A stretch of 64,000 nucleotides of DNA, taken from NCBI GenBank assembly GCA_018857735.1, contig JABMCL010001305.1:225001-289000 (forward strand). Direction: 5' to 3'. Positions 35,601 to 48,408 of this stretch are shown here, one piece after another (position 1 is the first letter of the stretch; the number at the start of each line of letters is the position of its first letter). The notes beneath the pieces were generated by a model that saw only the letters and a program-made list of their open reading frames with translations, ran no database searches and was not told where the DNA came from. The stretch comes from Alviniconcha marisindica (Eukaryota; Mollusca; Gastropoda; Provannidae). The position numbers and the translations under genes are program-made.

Positions 35601-38600
35601 GTTGTACCGACGTTTCATGGACTCCCTGGAGGATGCCTCCAGTCTGGCTCAGGCCAACAGTAACCCTCTCAAGGCCTTTTCTGTGGGCTGTAAGGTAAGT
35701 CATTGAATCCTGCTGAAGACCCCCTTTTGTGGCAGTAAATCAGATCACAGTTCTGTACTCCCTTGACTCTGCTGCTTGACAGTGGGATGGGCTTGTAGGG
35801 CCTTCTCGTGACCTTCTTTGTTGGATTTCAAGGTGAGATGCCGTTGATACTTTTGGCTTGGCTTGTATGGCCTTCTCGTGACCTTTGTTGGATTTCAAGG
35901 TGAGATGCCATTGAGACTTTTGGCTTGGCTTGTATGGCCTTCTCGTGACCTTTGATGGATTTCAAGGTGAGATGCCATTGAGACTTGTGGCTTTCTGCTT
36001 TGCATTGAGGTATACAACAGTTTTAAAAACCTCAAGGCCTCTGGTCATCTCAAGGTGAGCTGGTCTTGACCATTTAAGCCATCTCTTATTCCGTGAAGCA
36101 ACATTAGTGAAATCACTAAAGACCTCCATTTGTGGCTGTAGCATGAGTTGATGGTGTAAATTGTTATTGGTGAGACTGGGGTGAGATACTGACTTTGGGG
36201 CTGTGGAGCCAGTGTATTGGAATGGAGGCTACATATTTCCATTTCTTCAAGATCTCAAATGGAAACTTGAACTTGGAATGACAGCTAGTTGGAGAAGCGT
36301 TTTGACAGAAATATCCCCAGCGGAATAGTTCAGGGTGGTGTCTCCTTTCTCTCTCATGACCACCGATCAACTCTCACAACTTCCAACAAGCCTTGCAGCC
36401 ACACTTTGAACCCCTCCACACCCCTTTTGAGAGACCTTTAGCTGGGATGCATGTGTTCAGGATGTGATGATCTTCTGCTTCTGCTTCTGGTCTTGTTGAA
36501 GTGCTGATGAATACACAGTTAGCATCAACTTGAAGTTATCAGGAATTCCTTTCACGTTAATTTTAAAACGTTTACAGAGTAAGGTGGAAAGAAGTCAATG
36601 GGACCATGCAACCAATTTGCATTATCTAATATTTTAGTGTAACTGGTGGTGATGCTGAATGTAGTCTACAGTATGTATTGGCACAAGTTGATTTATTTAT
36701 TTTTTAATATTCCAGATTTGGAATCATCCAGATATTCTCCACAGATCTGTGGTACTGAAAAAACCAGTGACAGAGGAAATTGACCTTGACATTGAGTCGA
36801 GTGAGGTGGGTGGGAGCAAAAAGAAGCTAAAGAAGTCGGATTCATCATCGTCACTGGCGTCCACTGCATCCATGTCGTCCATTGCATCTACTGCGTCAAA
36901 CATATCACGTGCTCTTGCTGCAACAACCCTGAACGTCACAAACACAGATGCCCCGGCTCCTAGTGCCACAAACAGTGCTGTCTCCAGTTCTGAAGCGACA
37001 GGCACCGGGGCAGGTACTTCAGATGCTGGCACCACCAGTGCTCCAGCAGGGACGGGGACAAGTACTAGCGTCACCATGGGCACAGGGACGACGGAGACTG
37101 GCACTGGCACTGGCCCTGCGGAGAGTGGGTGTGGCACACCCTTGTTTGACAAGAAAGAAGAGGAAAATGCCTGGGTGAGTAGAAATTTTCACTATGTTTC
37201 TATGTGATTGTTGGGTTTTTTGTTTAATTTGTTGGTTTTACAGGTGGTGGTTATTGTAGGCAATTCTGGTCTCTGTTGTTGTATTCATTGTTATGCTTCT
37301 GTGTTTTCAGTTCAATGCTGTGAACTCTGTTCACTGTTTTGTTTTGCCTTTATTTCATTTTTGAAATTAACAATTTATTTCACCTGTCTCAAAACTGTTC
37401 CTGGTATAAAAGACAAAAAAACTAAAACTCCTTGGCTTCTTGAGAATTTAGTTTTGTCCCATTCCAGTGGAATTGGTCCGTCTTTATTATCAGACAGATT
37501 TCCTGTCAGGGAAAGTCAAGAAGGCTGACTTTGGCTACAATTTCTGTTGTATACCCAGGACAGTCAATTTACAGGTAGAAAGCAGAACTTAGTAGCCTGA
37601 AAATCAGGATTTTTCTTGGACGTGATAGAAAGAGCACTGCTTAATGTCTTTGAGTAGATTAAGTGGAAACCTCTTGTTGTTTTGTATTTTAAGTAAAGTA
37701 GCTTGTTGATTGTAATTAATGTAGGTATTTGAACTAATGTAAGAAGAGACGGTGTCAACAGATGTTTCGTAAAAGTTGAAGCTGTGTCTATGTTTAGAAC
37801 ATTCCTCGTGGGTCTTATTGACTGTTTGCCTTCCGTGTTGCTGCAGGTTGGTGATGCATTTGATGGGTATGAGCCTGGTGTGCTGGAGCATGGCCCTAAG
37901 ATGGTTCTCCTCAATACCATCATTGAGGAGTCACTCAGCCTTGGGGACAAGATCTTAGTCTTCAGGTGAGTAGGTCAATGCCGCTGGTCTAGTATACTAA
38001 TGTTGGTTCATGCACGTTTTTTCTTCTGGGAAACAAAGCAGGAACAATGAACCTACATAAACCTAGGTGTGCTAAAGGTCAAGGTTGTGGGTTTGAATTT
38101 TCAGAAAAGGTTTATTCCAGAATCTTCTGAAGCAATAGAATGGTTTTGTGTCAGACTTGCTATGCTTTTTTATAGATCCGCTTTACAGACAGTGATGTGA
38201 ACAGGGGACTGCTATCAACAAGGTCACTGTTGTATGGCTAGAGTTCTTGAATTTTGCAACAAAACTTTGTATGGTAGCACATTATTCTCAGATTGAGTGG
38301 CTTGTTAAAAGTTTTGGTTGCTGTTTTCAAGGTCATATATTATAACTGCCAGGTTTGAACTCAAATGCCCACCTCAGAGTGACTGCCCTGCATAATCGGA
38401 ACTGCTGAACCTTCTGTAACCAAACTTTGTATGCCCAGCAGTAACGTGATCAGTTTGGGTTGCCATGTGAAAGTCAGTCATAACATGGGTTCACAATCTT
38501 AAAGAATGATTTGCATTCTGTTTCTTCTGGAATGCTGAACATTATATGGCCAAGCTTTGTGCGCTGGTGCATTATGGTCATGTGCAATGTCAGTTATCAT

Positions 38601-41600
38601 ACAAAATGCTGGGCTTGCTTTGACCCTCTCCCCCCCCCCCCCCCGCCCCCCCCCCACATGTTTTAAGGTCAAGGCTGCAGGAAGATTAAAACCTTATATA
38701 ATATTGTGGGTGCCTATCGTTTTATGTGCTTGTAAACTTTTTGTGGTCTCATTTTGTACTGCAGTGAATTATTACCAGAATGCAGATAAATAATTGATTC
38801 TTAACATCAAGTCAGGCATGACAGTTATATCAGGGTGATTCCAAAGTGCAAAGAAAGTGGGTGTTTGTTGACAGTTTGTATCTGGCTGAAGGGAAAAAAG
38901 AAAGACAGAAAAACAATTGTGATCGTATCCAAAGAAGTTATTCTGATTTGTTTATGTTGCAGTCAAAGCCTGTCGACCCTGGATATAATAGAAGAGTTCA
39001 TGACGAAGCTGAAAGTTCCACGACCAGACATGGACGAAAACTGGGCTAAAAACAAATCCTACTTCCGTGAGTGTTTCGTCGAGCCCTGTAACACTGCAGT
39101 GGGATTGTGATGTGTTGTGCATCTCCATTTTGTTTCCCCCAGCCACAGATACATTGTTTGAATTTAGAAACTGAAATGAATTGCTTTGTGTATGCATGCT
39201 TGGGGTGGGGTGGGGAGGGGGGGTCTTTTTCATAAAGCCTATTTAAGATCAGTTTATCAAAGCATCCAAGTGTTCTAGAATATCGAAAAGGGAAATATAT
39301 GGTCCAGTGTTTCACTGATTGTGAAGGTGCTTGAAAACTTGCTGGAAGTCGGGAATCTAGTAGTACATAGTAAGTTGAGCCAGGACCACACAGCCATATG
39401 TATACCTCAGATTTAAAAAAAAAAAAAAAAAAAAAAAAGCATTAAAAAAAATTGTAAAGGGGGGGGGGGGGGGATATATACTGTTGTAGAAGAGTTACCT
39501 AATTTTATTCCTTGTAGGTGTCCAAATGATGTCAAATCTTCCTATTTGGTTGTGGTGTGTTTTGGAGGAGAAACCGTCAGGCCCAGCTCTGATTAAATAC
39601 TGTTCATTTCATGATACACAGCTTTCTTGTACCCTTTGAACAGAATATGTGTATGATATGCGATTTCACCAAGATTATGTTCAAGTGGAACAAAGTAGGA
39701 GTAGCAGTGACAGTATTTGGGGGGTGGGGTGGGGGGGGGACATTTGTCCCACAATTGGAAGAACAGCATGGCTGCAAGGTTTGATGCCTGCTGTCTGTGG
39801 GTGCTGAGTTTGCTTTCTTATGTTCAGAATCAAGTACCACCCTGCTATTTACATTTACTGTGCAGCAGCATCTTTCTTCGTCAGAAACTATATGAGGTGT
39901 TTATGTAAGGGTTATGCAGGTTCATGCATTAACAACTCATCTGTGAACAGGTCTGGATGGCAGCACCTCCGGTACAGAAAGAGAGCGTCTCATCAATGAG
40001 TTCAATCGCCCCAACAACAAGACTTCCTGGATGTTCCTCCTCTCCACAAGGTACAGTAGTGTTATGCTCTCATTTTAATGAGAACACATGAAATAAAGAA
40101 AGGCATACAAATTTCAGGAGTGTTAGGGCTCCAGGCTTCTGTGCTGATTTTGTATGCCAAGGCTTTTGAAGTTGTGTGTGAGGTGTGAATGTTATCCACT
40201 ACTCCAGCATTGTCGGCTTCATTTCATGTGGTGCAGAAACCCAGAAGAGACAACATCTGTGTTTGGCCTGATATTCTGCAGGCATTTTTCAGAATTGGGG
40301 TTATACTGGGTGTTGAATTTTGCTACAGTGGAATGGACCTCCCAGTGAAAGACCACCCTAAAAATCAGAAGTGCTCTTAAATGAGGGATGGTCTGTGGTG
40401 AGGGGTTCATATTGTACACAGAAAGGTTAGGTGTAAGGTTTCAGAAGAGGGAGAGTGAAAGAGGTCTGTCCTGTGAGGGTGATCTTTCAAGAGGAGTTCA
40501 CCCTAGCATGGTGGGTTGGAACGGGACTGAGGGAATTTGACCCCAATTGATCCCACGCTTGCAACAGTGCCTGGAGATATATTGCACATTGTGAGGCACT
40601 CTTTCTGAGCTGCAGATGCTGATGTACTTGCAGAGTAAATCTGCTCCTGGGAGTTCAGGAAGAGCTTTAACCCCAGTGCCTAATTATAGTATCCCTTGAC
40701 GCCATGTTGTGTGGTTCCTGAAACTTTACAGATGAGTTTGTTTTAATTTGTAAATTGTGAGGCGTCCTGTTAGAGACATGGTGACCGCTGATCAGTTGTT
40801 CCCTGATTCAGTCCATTGACCAGCGTTACTTTGTCTGTGGCCAGGGCTGGCTGCTTGGGGATCAACATGGTGGGTGCCAATCGCGTTGTGGTGCTGGACG
40901 CCTCGTGGAACCCCTGCCACGACTGCCAGGCTGTGTGCCGTGTGTTCCGCTTCGGCCAGTCCAAGCAGAGCTACGTGTATCGGTTGGTGACGGAGAACAC
41001 CCTGGAGCGCAACATATATGACCGTCAGATCACCAAGCAGGGAATGTCAGGTAAATATGCTACCAGGCAACAGGCACCTGTAGAGTGGAAGATGCTTTAG
41101 ATTTGATATAATAATAACAATGGTGATATATAATGGCTTAACCCACTTGGCCCCAGACCGCCCGTCACTGCCCGCTCTTTTGCCTTACTGCGAAACCCCA
41201 GACCGCCCAGTAGCAGCTGGCTAGCAGATGATCCAAACTAGCATCTCGGCTTATGCAAATAGGAACGGGATTCTCGCGAGACTTGTAGCCTTGTTTCTGC
41301 TGTTGTTTACTACTTCTGGCGATGCCCTTTGTTCGAAGTTCGCTTGAGTTTGAGAGACGCTGTGAATTTTCAAAGTTGCGAGATGGACACGCAATAGATG
41401 CACGAAAATAAACGAAAGCCAGGCTGTTAGCAATGGCGTTGGAGCTTCATACTTTGAGATTTGAACTGCAAATTTGGCTCAGTCGCTTACTGTGGGCACC
41501 CTAACAAATTCACGGAGCTCCATCTTTGGAGATTCAAACTGGAAATTTTGCAAAGTTGGTTACCCTGTAGGTACCCCAAAACCTGACATTCAGATGCGGA

Positions 41601-44600
41601 TATTTCTGACTTGGGATTTCTTTTTTTAATGCTTTTATTTTTGCGTGAAAAAAATCAAAACCTGTTGGATATACAAGAACACTGTATTCGCAAACTGGGA
41701 AAAATACGAAGTGAGCTGAAACTTTTGTTTGGTGTTTATTATTGATTTTTAAAGTTGTATACCGGGATCATTTGACACAGTTACTTCCCTTTGCATGGGA
41801 TTTTGTAGTGAAAGGGCAGCGGCTGGTCTGGGGCCAAGTGGGTTAATCAAGAAAACTAAAGCCTAAGTTTGTACAGATTTCAAGAAATTGTGTTGCCGTT
41901 TAAAAAAAAAATAAAGAGAAATAAGCCCGCTCAAAATCGGTTCTGTCCATCAGGTTACTTGAGGACTTTGTTTAAAGTGCTGTTGATTTGATATTGAATT
42001 TTAATTATATTTGATGGTAACCAGTTTGCTTGGAACCACTATAGCTTAGCTGTACACAGCACCGAGTATCACAGTTGGCTTGAGGCACACTGTGGCATCT
42101 TCAGAGTTGAACCTTTGGGGGCATGTACAGATAGTTTTCTTATTTTGATGTAGAATCAACCGCATTTTAAAACACAACCTTTCTCATTTCACTGTTCATT
42201 TAAATTACGTCTTGAAAGAATTGAGTAGTAGATATGTTCTGATTATTAAATGCATTATTTTTATCTTGTCTTTTTTTCTCATACAACAGATCGAGTTGTT
42301 GATGAAATGAATCCAGATGTCCACTTCTCAAGAGGGCAGCTAGAAAATCTGTTAAAAAATGAGGTATAGTATATGTCGTGTATCATTTTTGACCCCCATG
42401 TAAAAGAATGCAATGGACTGTCTAAATGCAGAAGCTTTTAAACTTTGCATGCTGTTTTTTTTACTTATTGAGCTTGATCTGCTCTTCGCCCTGATATAAC
42501 CGTACCGGTTGACTGGGCATAAAACACCAACTTACTTGCTTGATCTGCTCTTACCAGTTTCAATGACTGGCCTTATTAAAGGTTACAGGCAGTAACATTC
42601 TATATCTTCTGGAGTTTTTATTAGATTAAATTCATATTTTTTGTATTTGTCAGGCACATGTAAACATTTAATGCTGTCCTTGAATTTGGCTTGTATTCAA
42701 AGGAGACAAATATTTCTTTCTGCCGGGTTGAAAATATTTCATGGACACTGTTAAATAAGAGGGAACTTTGTACAATTCTAATGTCTATTTAGTTGTACCT
42801 GTGGATACTAGTTGCTGTTAAATAAGATGAAACTTTATACGAATCTAATGTCTATTTAGTTGTGCCTGTGGATACTAGATTGCAGTGACTTGACCATATT
42901 TCAAGGGCACAGCAGCATTGGATATGTCAGACCGAAAGTTGTACATCATGTACATCAGATTTATTCTGTTTAGAGCAAATTTTATGTGATTGTGATTTTA
43001 CTTATGCAGGCAAGATCATACATACAAAGCTGTTTAATCCAAGGGAGATAACATATGTCTAGTTTGCCTTTGTTAAAAACCAAACCAAACAATGAGGTTG
43101 GTGTTTTCTGCTCTTGTTTTTACTTGTAAACATTATATGATGATCTTTGGCTTTACCTGTGCATATCATTTTTGTTGACTTTTACCCCATTCCAAGGTCA
43201 TGGCTGCTGAGATTCATGTGCATGTGTTAATAAGAATTTCGTTCCTTAAATGTTGTCCAGGACAAAGATTTTCCATACCTGGACTTCAATGCCTGTGAGG
43301 ACAACTACAGTGACCCTGTTCTGGTCAAGGTTCTGAAGAAACAGGGGCAGTGGGTGACAAAGGTATGTTTGTGGAAACTCCAAACTACAAGCCAGAGTGC
43401 ATGGTGGCCATCAGTTAAGGGCTGAAGCTTGGTTTTGATAGGGTTGTAACTCAGTGGTTAGTGCATTGAGCATTCCAGTGAGAGCTGCTAGGGTGGCTTA
43501 ACACCTGCTTGAGACAGAGAGAAGGGACCTTGTTTTGTTCTGGTGAGTTGACACCTGCACCTTGTTTTGTTCTGGTGAGTTGGCACTGGGCAGACTCATT
43601 GGTGCCAGCCTTGGCTTCGTGTCTACAGCATCCACTGAGATCTTTGTGCATGTTAAAGATCTGGTCACGGTTAGAGCAAATTTTATGTCAGTCTGTAAGC
43701 GTAAGCAAACTAAATCCTGTGCAGTGGTCTTGCTTGCTGGAATTGTTCATGCATGAATTTCTCTTGACAATGATCAGAGTGAAGATTGTGTGATGGACTT
43801 GTTAAAAGTGACCAGGCATGAATCTGTCCTGATTATGGTCAGAGTGAACCTCTGCTCTTTTCCCAACTGAACATTGTGTGATGATCTTAGAACCTCAGCT
43901 CTTTTCCCAACTGAACGTTGTGTGATAATCTTAGAACCTCTGCTCTTTTCCCAACTGAACATTGTGTGATGATCTTAGAACCTCTGCTCTTTTCCCAACT
44001 GAACATTGTGTGATGATCTTAGAACCTCTGCTCTTTTCCCAACTGAACATTGTGTGATGATCTTGGCTTGCAGGAACCATTCACGCATGAATCTCTGCTG
44101 ATTGACCGCAAGGAGCTGCGCATGAGTAGGAAGGAGAAGATGCAGGCGAAGGAGGGCTATGCCCGCGACAAGCGGATGAACATTACCTACAGTCGTCCCT
44201 CCTACGCTGCCTACTACCCAGGAGGCAGTGCTGGACAGCAGTACGTTATTCTGTGTAACAGTCCGGGGGGGGGGGGGTCTAGAAATCTAAATGACTAAAA
44301 TGTAATCCACTTGGTGTGTTTTTGCTATTTACATAATGCTTCATTGCTCTTTTTTTTTGAGGGGGTAGGGGAGATGCTGAGAACTTCAGAGCACAATGGG
44401 AATATTTGTTTTTTGATGTTTCTGTTGTTTTGATCATGTGATATGCAAACAAGCATTTCTGTGGGTAGCTAGGGTTTGAAATATGAGATTTACCCTTTGT
44501 TGGTAGGATTGTGAAAATCTTGTAGCTGCTTCCATATATAGATAATTTTAAAAAAAGTATTACAATAAATGCTGACGCTGCTCCTCATGTGCTAGGATGT

Positions 44601-47600
44601 ACATCCGTCGTGGTCCAATCACTCGACCAATTGCAAGTGTTCGACCAATGATCTCAACACCAGTGCCGCGCCCCAGTGTGCAGGTGGTCAAACCAGGCGT
44701 CACCGTTCATCAGGTCATCACTACCACAGGTATGCAGCACAGATGGCAATGGAACTGGGTAATTCTCACTTCAGTTCACTAACTGTATGAACAAAGGGGG
44801 GGGGGGGGGGGATCACTCTATTCAATTAAAGATTACATTGGAGAAGTCACACTTGAGTCGCAGGTGTAGATCATGCTGTGTGTGTTGACTTGTTCAGGCC
44901 TAAGAAGAAGGGGTTTAGGCAGCACATTTAAAGAAACTTGCACAAAGTAGCCTATTTGAGTGCCATGCTGGATAATGTAGAGAGGACTGCAAACTCATCC
45001 CAACAAATTCTTTGTTTACAGATATACTTTTGCCTGGTACAAACACAGCCACGTCCTCTGGCACTGGCGAACCAGCTGGCAAGATTGCCTCGGGGCAGAA
45101 AATCCTTGTCATCAAGACACCCAAAGGGGTTTACATTCGCACGAATGATGGCAAAATGTTTGCGGTGCGCTCCAAAGTGGGAGAGGATGCCGCAGCTGCA
45201 GCCGCAGCATCAACAAGCTCATCCTTAGGGGGAGCCAGCACCACCACCACGACAACGGCCACAACCGTCTCTTCAGGTTTGTTGTCTTTGTGAGTATTGC
45301 TCTGCATGTTGGCCTTTTAGTTTTTCTCTTTTTTTTCTCTTTTTTTTTTTTGGTTACATAGATTGATTGATTTACCTATTTATGACAGTGATGGCTAGAG
45401 ACCTGGCTTTCCCTTTCTATATGTAAAAGAAGAAGGAAAAAAGGGGCAGGATTTATTTTTCATTTTGTTTCTAGTAGTTATGGAACTCTGAGAGAAGAAT
45501 TCTTCACCCAGAAGGCTTCATCACCAGTTTCTTTTCTCAGCATCTGGTTCTTGTAAAGTATTGAAATATTTGAAGAAGAAAAATTGATACACTTGCTTAG
45601 ACTGATTGTCTGTCTTTTTCACCAATATCACTGACTGTCATCAGATTATGCCTTAGGAACTTGCAAAAAAGAAACAACCAAACTAAGAAAGGAAGTGAGT
45701 AAGTAACTTGGTGTACTAAGAAAGGAGATCAGCTTGCATCCATGTTGCCATGAAAGGGGATTGAGCATTGCTTTTTCCCCATATTACAATAGCTCAACTA
45801 GGTTTCTTAATTGTACATGAATTACTTGTTGGTTTGATAGTCACCACAGAGAATTTGCTCTGTCATCACACTTCACAGACTTGCATGTCAACGAATGTGA
45901 CAGAGAGTAAAAGGTGATTGCAACTTTGTCTGGTCCATCGAGGTGCTCTGGTTTCCCCAAGGACTTTCTGCTGTTCTGGGCTTTGTTTAAATCTGGTGAG
46001 AAGTCATCTGGCTGAGGAAAGAAGATAATATGCAGGGAGGATGAATTAACTGAAACTGAATCATCCACCCTAAAGGGGTTGGGGTGGGTGAGTGTGGGGG
46101 TGTAAGTGTTGCACCATTGCTGGATTGCTTGCCTCTAGCAAACATTTAAATGTAGACCTTGATGCATGGTGTGAAGAAAACACAAAATTCTTCAGTGCTT
46201 TAGTTGATTGGGATGGTATGAAAATTGGGAAAATGCCAAATTCTCAAGTACTGCTTGTACGCTGTCTCATTGTGTACACATGTATCGGCCTGCTGGTGTG
46301 GAAAAGGATTTTGTATTGGCAATGTATTACAAAGGGTTACAGTTAGAGTTTTATAAAGGCATGGGTTGGTTTAAAATTTGATGTTTGCATAATTATCTTT
46401 TTTGTCTATGTTGTTGTTACGACTGTTATTTGACATGGGTGTGCAACAAAAACTTGTTTGAGTAGAGTGACTGAAGGTTTTTCAGATACTCATTCCTCTT
46501 GTTGTCCCATGTAATTCTGTGTTGGATTGCTGTTTGTCCCTAATTTGTGTGTTTGCTAGCAGTGTATTCCATTATTATTTACTAACGGTGGTCGGTTAAC
46601 CAATAGTTTTGTTTAGAATGTCTGATACAGTTCTTGTCAAAGTAACCCTTTCCATGCATGGAATTGTTTGCTCTCAACAAGATAAACTGTTGTCTGAGTG
46701 CATGCAATTGTTGAAGTTATAAACACTGTTCAGATTTGTGAAAATCTTTTGCTGCATTTTCTGTTCCTGATTCAAGTTGTAGTTTGCACAGTTTAGTTCT
46801 TCAGCATAACTTGATGTTGTTTATAACTTTGACTAATTTTGACAAATGCTATTTTGATTTAGATTTAAAGACAGTTTATGAACAAAATTGACAGATCCAG
46901 ACTGTGGTCAAAGTTACCTTGTTTGTCATCTTCTTTTTTATTATCATTTTTTTAATTAAAAGAAAAAAGACTTTTTTTGTTCACTTAAAAATCCTTACTC
47001 TAGGAGTAGGAATTGCATTTATATGTCTGCCTACAACCTTACATGGACTTTCTTACTGCTAGCAGTTTAGCTTCTCATAACACACACACAATGTGCAAAC
47101 CCCTCACCAAAAACCAAACCAGTGTTTAGAAACAGTGTTGATAATAATCATGCACAGGAATTAATACATTACTGAAAATACTGATTCGACAATAGTATAA
47201 GTAGATTGGTAGGTGTGTTTGTCAGTATCAGTGTCCACTTTATTGTGCTACATTTACTCGAGGGTTTTATCCAGTTTGTCTCAGTCTGTTTGTCTTCACT
47301 GACTTGACTGAAACCTGTGTGCAGTCGAGCCAGTGCCAATGGTTTTAACTTTTTAACCCCTTAATTCTTTGAGGGCAAGAGGCTCAGGGCCACAGTAGGA
47401 CATTTTTATGTAAACCCCTTCAACCTTTTAAAGAAATGAGGCTTGGGACTACACTGGGACCCAGTTTATGCATGCACCTGTAATTCTTTGAAGATGAGAA
47501 GCTCGGGACTACAGTGGGACTCACTTTACACATGCCCCTTTAACTCTTCGAAGGCAAGAGGTCCATGTGGTTACAGTGGGGCCCATTTTACATATGCCCC

Positions 47601-48377
47601 CTTTAACTCTTTGAAGGCAAGAGGTCCATAGCTACAGTGGGACCCATTTTACATATGCCCCCTTTAACTCTTTGAAGGCAAGAGGTCCTTGGCTACAGTG
47701 GGACCCATTTTACATATGCCCCCTTTATCCCTTTGAAGGCAAGAGGCCCAGGGCTAAGCAAGACCCATTTTACCCATGCCCCTTTAGTTTAACTCCTTGA
47801 AGGCAAGAAGCCCAGGACTACAGTGGGACCCATTTTATGAATATGCGTTCAGCTCTCAGAAAACAAGAGGCCCATGACTACAGACTTACCCTCTCACTCT
47901 TTGATGACAAGAGGCTCATGACTACAGTAGAAGCTGATTTATGCATACCCCTTCAACTCTTTAGAAGATTATGTTTTTGTGTGTGTGTTTTTATCTTTCT
48001 AACCAGTTGTTGGAAGTACTGACCAACTTGAAGAGCGCATGGTCTTACACAGACTGGAGTGCGAGACCCAGTGGACCAGAGGATAATGACAGCCATTATC
48101 CTCTGCTTGGAGTGCTGGTCCAAGTTAAAGCAATATTAGATGGGCATTGGCTGCCTCAAACAGAAATGAATGGGACATGTCCATCTCCTGCAATAATGAT
48201 TAGACATTTCAGGGTGTCAGTTGGTTAGTGACTGATGTTAGATGCCAAAGTACATCCCTGTACTGCACAAAAAGCAAGTGCCCAGGGCACCTGTGTATTT
48301 CCAAGCGCTTTGTCAGCAGAGTTTGCTCCGTATACCTGATCATCCCTGGGGCATGCAGATGTACTGTAAAAGTACCT

Positions 48378-48408
<31 letters not shown>

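Larger units (their letters stand above)
37175..40844. other. SNF2 gene introns around exons 13-15
   Basis: Introns of 672, 997, 884 and 794 bases. They hold poly-C near 38630-38655, poly-A and poly-G at 39415-39473, and otherwise unique AT-rich DNA. I see no additional exon. Confidence 0.55.

Noticed and set aside
39066..39110. Continuation of the SNF2 frame past exon 14 ([13 protein letters not shown])
   Set aside because: The donor GTGAGT at 39067 and the in-phase match RLDGST in the next exon show that this is intron sequence.
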